The notes under the pieces are model-generated. The model saw only the letters and a list, made by a program, of their open reading frames with translations, ran no database searches and had not been told where the DNA came from. The position numbers and the translations under genes are program-made. DNA of 21,748 bases, from positions 1 to 21,748 of the forward strand of contig JAAYVT010000311.1 of NCBI GenBank assembly GCA_012517025.1, in the 5' to 3' direction. This stretch comes from Phyllobacteriaceae bacterium. Its GTDB lineage: Bacteria; Pseudomonadota; Alphaproteobacteria; Rhizobiales; Ancalomicrobiaceae. This document shows, one piece after another, positions 20,571-21,748 of the stretch (positions are counted from its first letter, which is position 1; every line of letters begins with the position of its first letter).

Positions 20571-21461
20571 TCACCCGCCGTCGAAGAATCCCGGTCCCTG
20601 CCCGAGCACCTTCTCGTCGATCTCGCCGATCGCCCGGCGGTCCTTGTCGGGATAGTCGAACAGTTTCAGGACGTGGCGGATCACGTTGAGCTTGAGACGG
20701 CGCTTGTCGTTGCCGAGCACGATCGTCCACGGCGCCCGGTCGGTGTGGGTGGTCTCCAGCATGCGGTCGCGGGCGCGGGTGTAGTCGTCGTATTTGCCGA
20801 TCGCCGCCATGTCGACGTCGGAGATCTTCCAGATCTTGAGCGGATCGTGGCGGCGGTCGTGGAAGCGGGAGAGCTGCATCTCCCAGCCGACCTCCAGCCA
20901 GAACTTCACCAGTGTGATGTTCTCGGCGATCAACAGATCCTCGAAGCGCGGCGTCTCGGCGAGGAAACGCTCGGTCTCCTCGCCCGTGCAGAAGCCCATC
21001 ACCCGCTCGACGCCGGCGCGGTTGTACCAGGAGCGGTCGAACACCACGACCTCGCCGCTGGTCGGCAGATGGTGGACGTAGCGCTGGAAGTACCATTGCC
21101 CGTGCTCGACGTCGCTCGGCTTGGGCAGCGCCACCACCCGGGTGCGGCGCGGGCTCATGTATTGCCGCAGCGCCCCGATCGCCGAGCCTTTGCCGGAGGC
21201 GTCGCGCCCCTCGAACACCACCACGATCTTCCGCCCCTCGGCGATCGCCCAGGTCTGCAGCTTGACCAACTCGATCTGCAGGCGCTTCAACGTTTCGTCG
21301 AATTCCTTCTCGTCGAGCGGCGCGCCGTGCGGATAGTCGCCCGAGGCGAAGGCGGCGTCCTTCACCCAATCGGGCAGTTTCGGATCGGCGAGGTCGAAGC
21401 GGCGGGAATGATCCGAATTGCCGGATCGAGACTTCTTCTTCTCGTCTTGGTGCGAGGCCAT
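20571..21461 (-). CDS. ppk2: Polyphosphate kinase 2
   Basis: PPK2 moves phosphate between polyphosphate and nucleotides, usually making GTP/ATP from polyphosphate or the reverse. This single-domain 296-residue enzyme has a P-loop FEGRDASGKGS at 83-93 (K91), KPSDVEHGQWYFQRYV at 114-129, the Walker B region VVVFDRSWYNRAGVERVMGF at 138-157 with D142, and the lid region KFWLEVGWEMQLSRF followed by RRHDPLKIWKISDVD. The first 25 residues are charged and probably disordered. The ATG at 21461 has GGAG about nine bases upstream; the longer open frame is not family-like. Nucleotide preference cannot be read safely from the sequence. A near-palindrome centred on CGCGACGCGTCGCG (about 21480-21503) sits just upstream and could be a regulatory site. 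It is divergent from the last gene. Confidence 0.95.
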   Translation of the reverse strand: MASHQDEKKKSRSGNSDHSRRFDLADPKLPDWVKDAAFASGDYPHGAPLDEKEFDETLKRLQIELVKLQTWAIAEGRKIVVVFEGRDASGKGSAIGALRQYMSPRRTRVVALPKPSDVEHGQWYFQRYVHHLPTSGEVVVFDRSWYNRAGVERVMGFCTGEETERFLAETPRFEDLLIAENITLVKFWLEVGWEMQLSRFHDRRHDPLKIWKISDVDMAAIGKYDDYTRARDRMLETTHTDRAPWTIVLGNDKRRLKLNVIRHVLKLFDYPDKDRRAIGEIDEKVLGQGPGFFDGG

Positions 21462-21583
21462 TCTGTGATCTCCGATTCGCCGGCCGCGACGCGTCGCGAC
21501 CGGCCCGAGCCTAGCACCGCGCGACGCGCGTGGGGCGCGCGATGCGTCGGGGGATGTCCTCCGCGCCGAGAAGGGAACGAGGC

Positions 21584-21748
21584 GTGACGAGCATCGAGGA
21601 TCCGCCGGAGGAGGGCACCGCGCCCACCGCGACCGGAACCGGAGGACCATCCGGTCGTCTGCTGCTGTTCTGCCTGCTGGCGATCGTGCTGTCGCTCGGG
21701 GCGGTCGCCGTCTATTCGGTGCCGACCCCGGTCGCCGCGGCGGCGGCG
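21584..21748 (+). CDS. N-terminal part of a membrane-anchored protein (truncated by window edge)
   Basis: A frame starting at GTG 21584 stays open to the window end, 55 codons. It begins MTSIEDPPEEGTAP, a short Pro/Thr/Gly-rich hydrophilic stretch, then a hydrophobic segment (LLLFCLLAIVLSLGAVAVY, about residues 26-44), followed by an Ala/Pro-rich run. This suggests a cytoplasmic N-terminus, one membrane anchor and a periplasmic remainder. AAGGGA at 21571-21576, seven bases upstream, supports the start. The family cannot be told from this piece. Confidence 0.6.
   Translation, partial: MTSIEDPPEEGTAPTATGTGGPSGRLLLFCLLAIVLSLGAVAVYSVPTPVAAAAA

Noticed and set aside
1..21748. Search for mobile elements, attachment sites, CRISPR repeats, tRNA/rRNA genes and riboswitches
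   Set aside because: No transposase-like protein, regularly spaced repeats, tRNA cloverleaf with CCA-type end, or recognisable riboswitch core was found by eye.

Overview
The window is visibly GC-rich, densely coded chromosomal DNA, most likely from an alphaproteobacterium of the Hyphomicrobiales (Rhizobiales) type. This rests on gene content: a succinylase-type lysine pathway (dapD, dapE), rmuC divergent from def, a zwf-edd Entner-Doudoroff cluster, a NasS/NasT pair, a DUF1127 small protein and a bacterial transglutaminase-like cysteine proteinase. No transposase, phage gene, CRISPR array, tRNA or rRNA was recognised. It reads as core or housekeeping DNA, and I found no clear new multi-gene system.

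Layout. 1-4934 (+): the 3' part of dapD, two DUF805 membrane proteins, dapE with a membrane protein coupled to its stop codon, and an NlpC/P60 cell-wall peptidase. 4938-7061 (-): an rmuC-ghrA operon, convergent with the peptidase gene. 7186-7728 (+): def, divergent from rmuC. 7828-8709 (-): a uppP gene interrupted by one in-frame amber codon in its active-site motif, convergent with def across a strong terminator. 8953-9588 (+): a secreted BTLCP cysteine protease. 9962-10126 (+): a 54-residue DUF1127 protein closed by a long terminator hairpin. 10374-14615 (+): zwf, edd and an SMP-30/gluconolactonase gene, closed by a terminator. 14696-16375 (-): a single-Cache chemoreceptor. 16648-18069 (-): a long cation diffusion facilitator. 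18211-20068 (+): nasT-nasS. 20214-20561 (+): a small secreted protein. 20571-21461 (-): a PPK2 polyphosphate kinase. 21584 to the edge (+): the start of a membrane-anchored protein.

How the genes work together. DapD and DapE carry out two steps of diaminopimelate synthesis, which feeds lysine and peptidoglycan. UppP recycles the lipid carrier for the same wall, and the NlpC/P60 peptidase probably cleaves DAP-containing peptides. Zwf, an SMP-30 lactonase that may stand in for 6-phosphogluconolactonase, and Edd would form the upper Entner-Doudoroff route. NasS and NasT form a nitrate/nitrite sensor and RNA-binding antiterminator pair, but no nitrate assimilation gene is in the window.

The points most worth a second look are the uppP amber codon, the lactonase in the usual pgl slot, promoters that place the dapE and def transcription starts at or next to their ATG codons (leaderless mRNAs), the three-fold repeated cytoplasmic tail of the CDF transporter, and the orphan nasTS pair.
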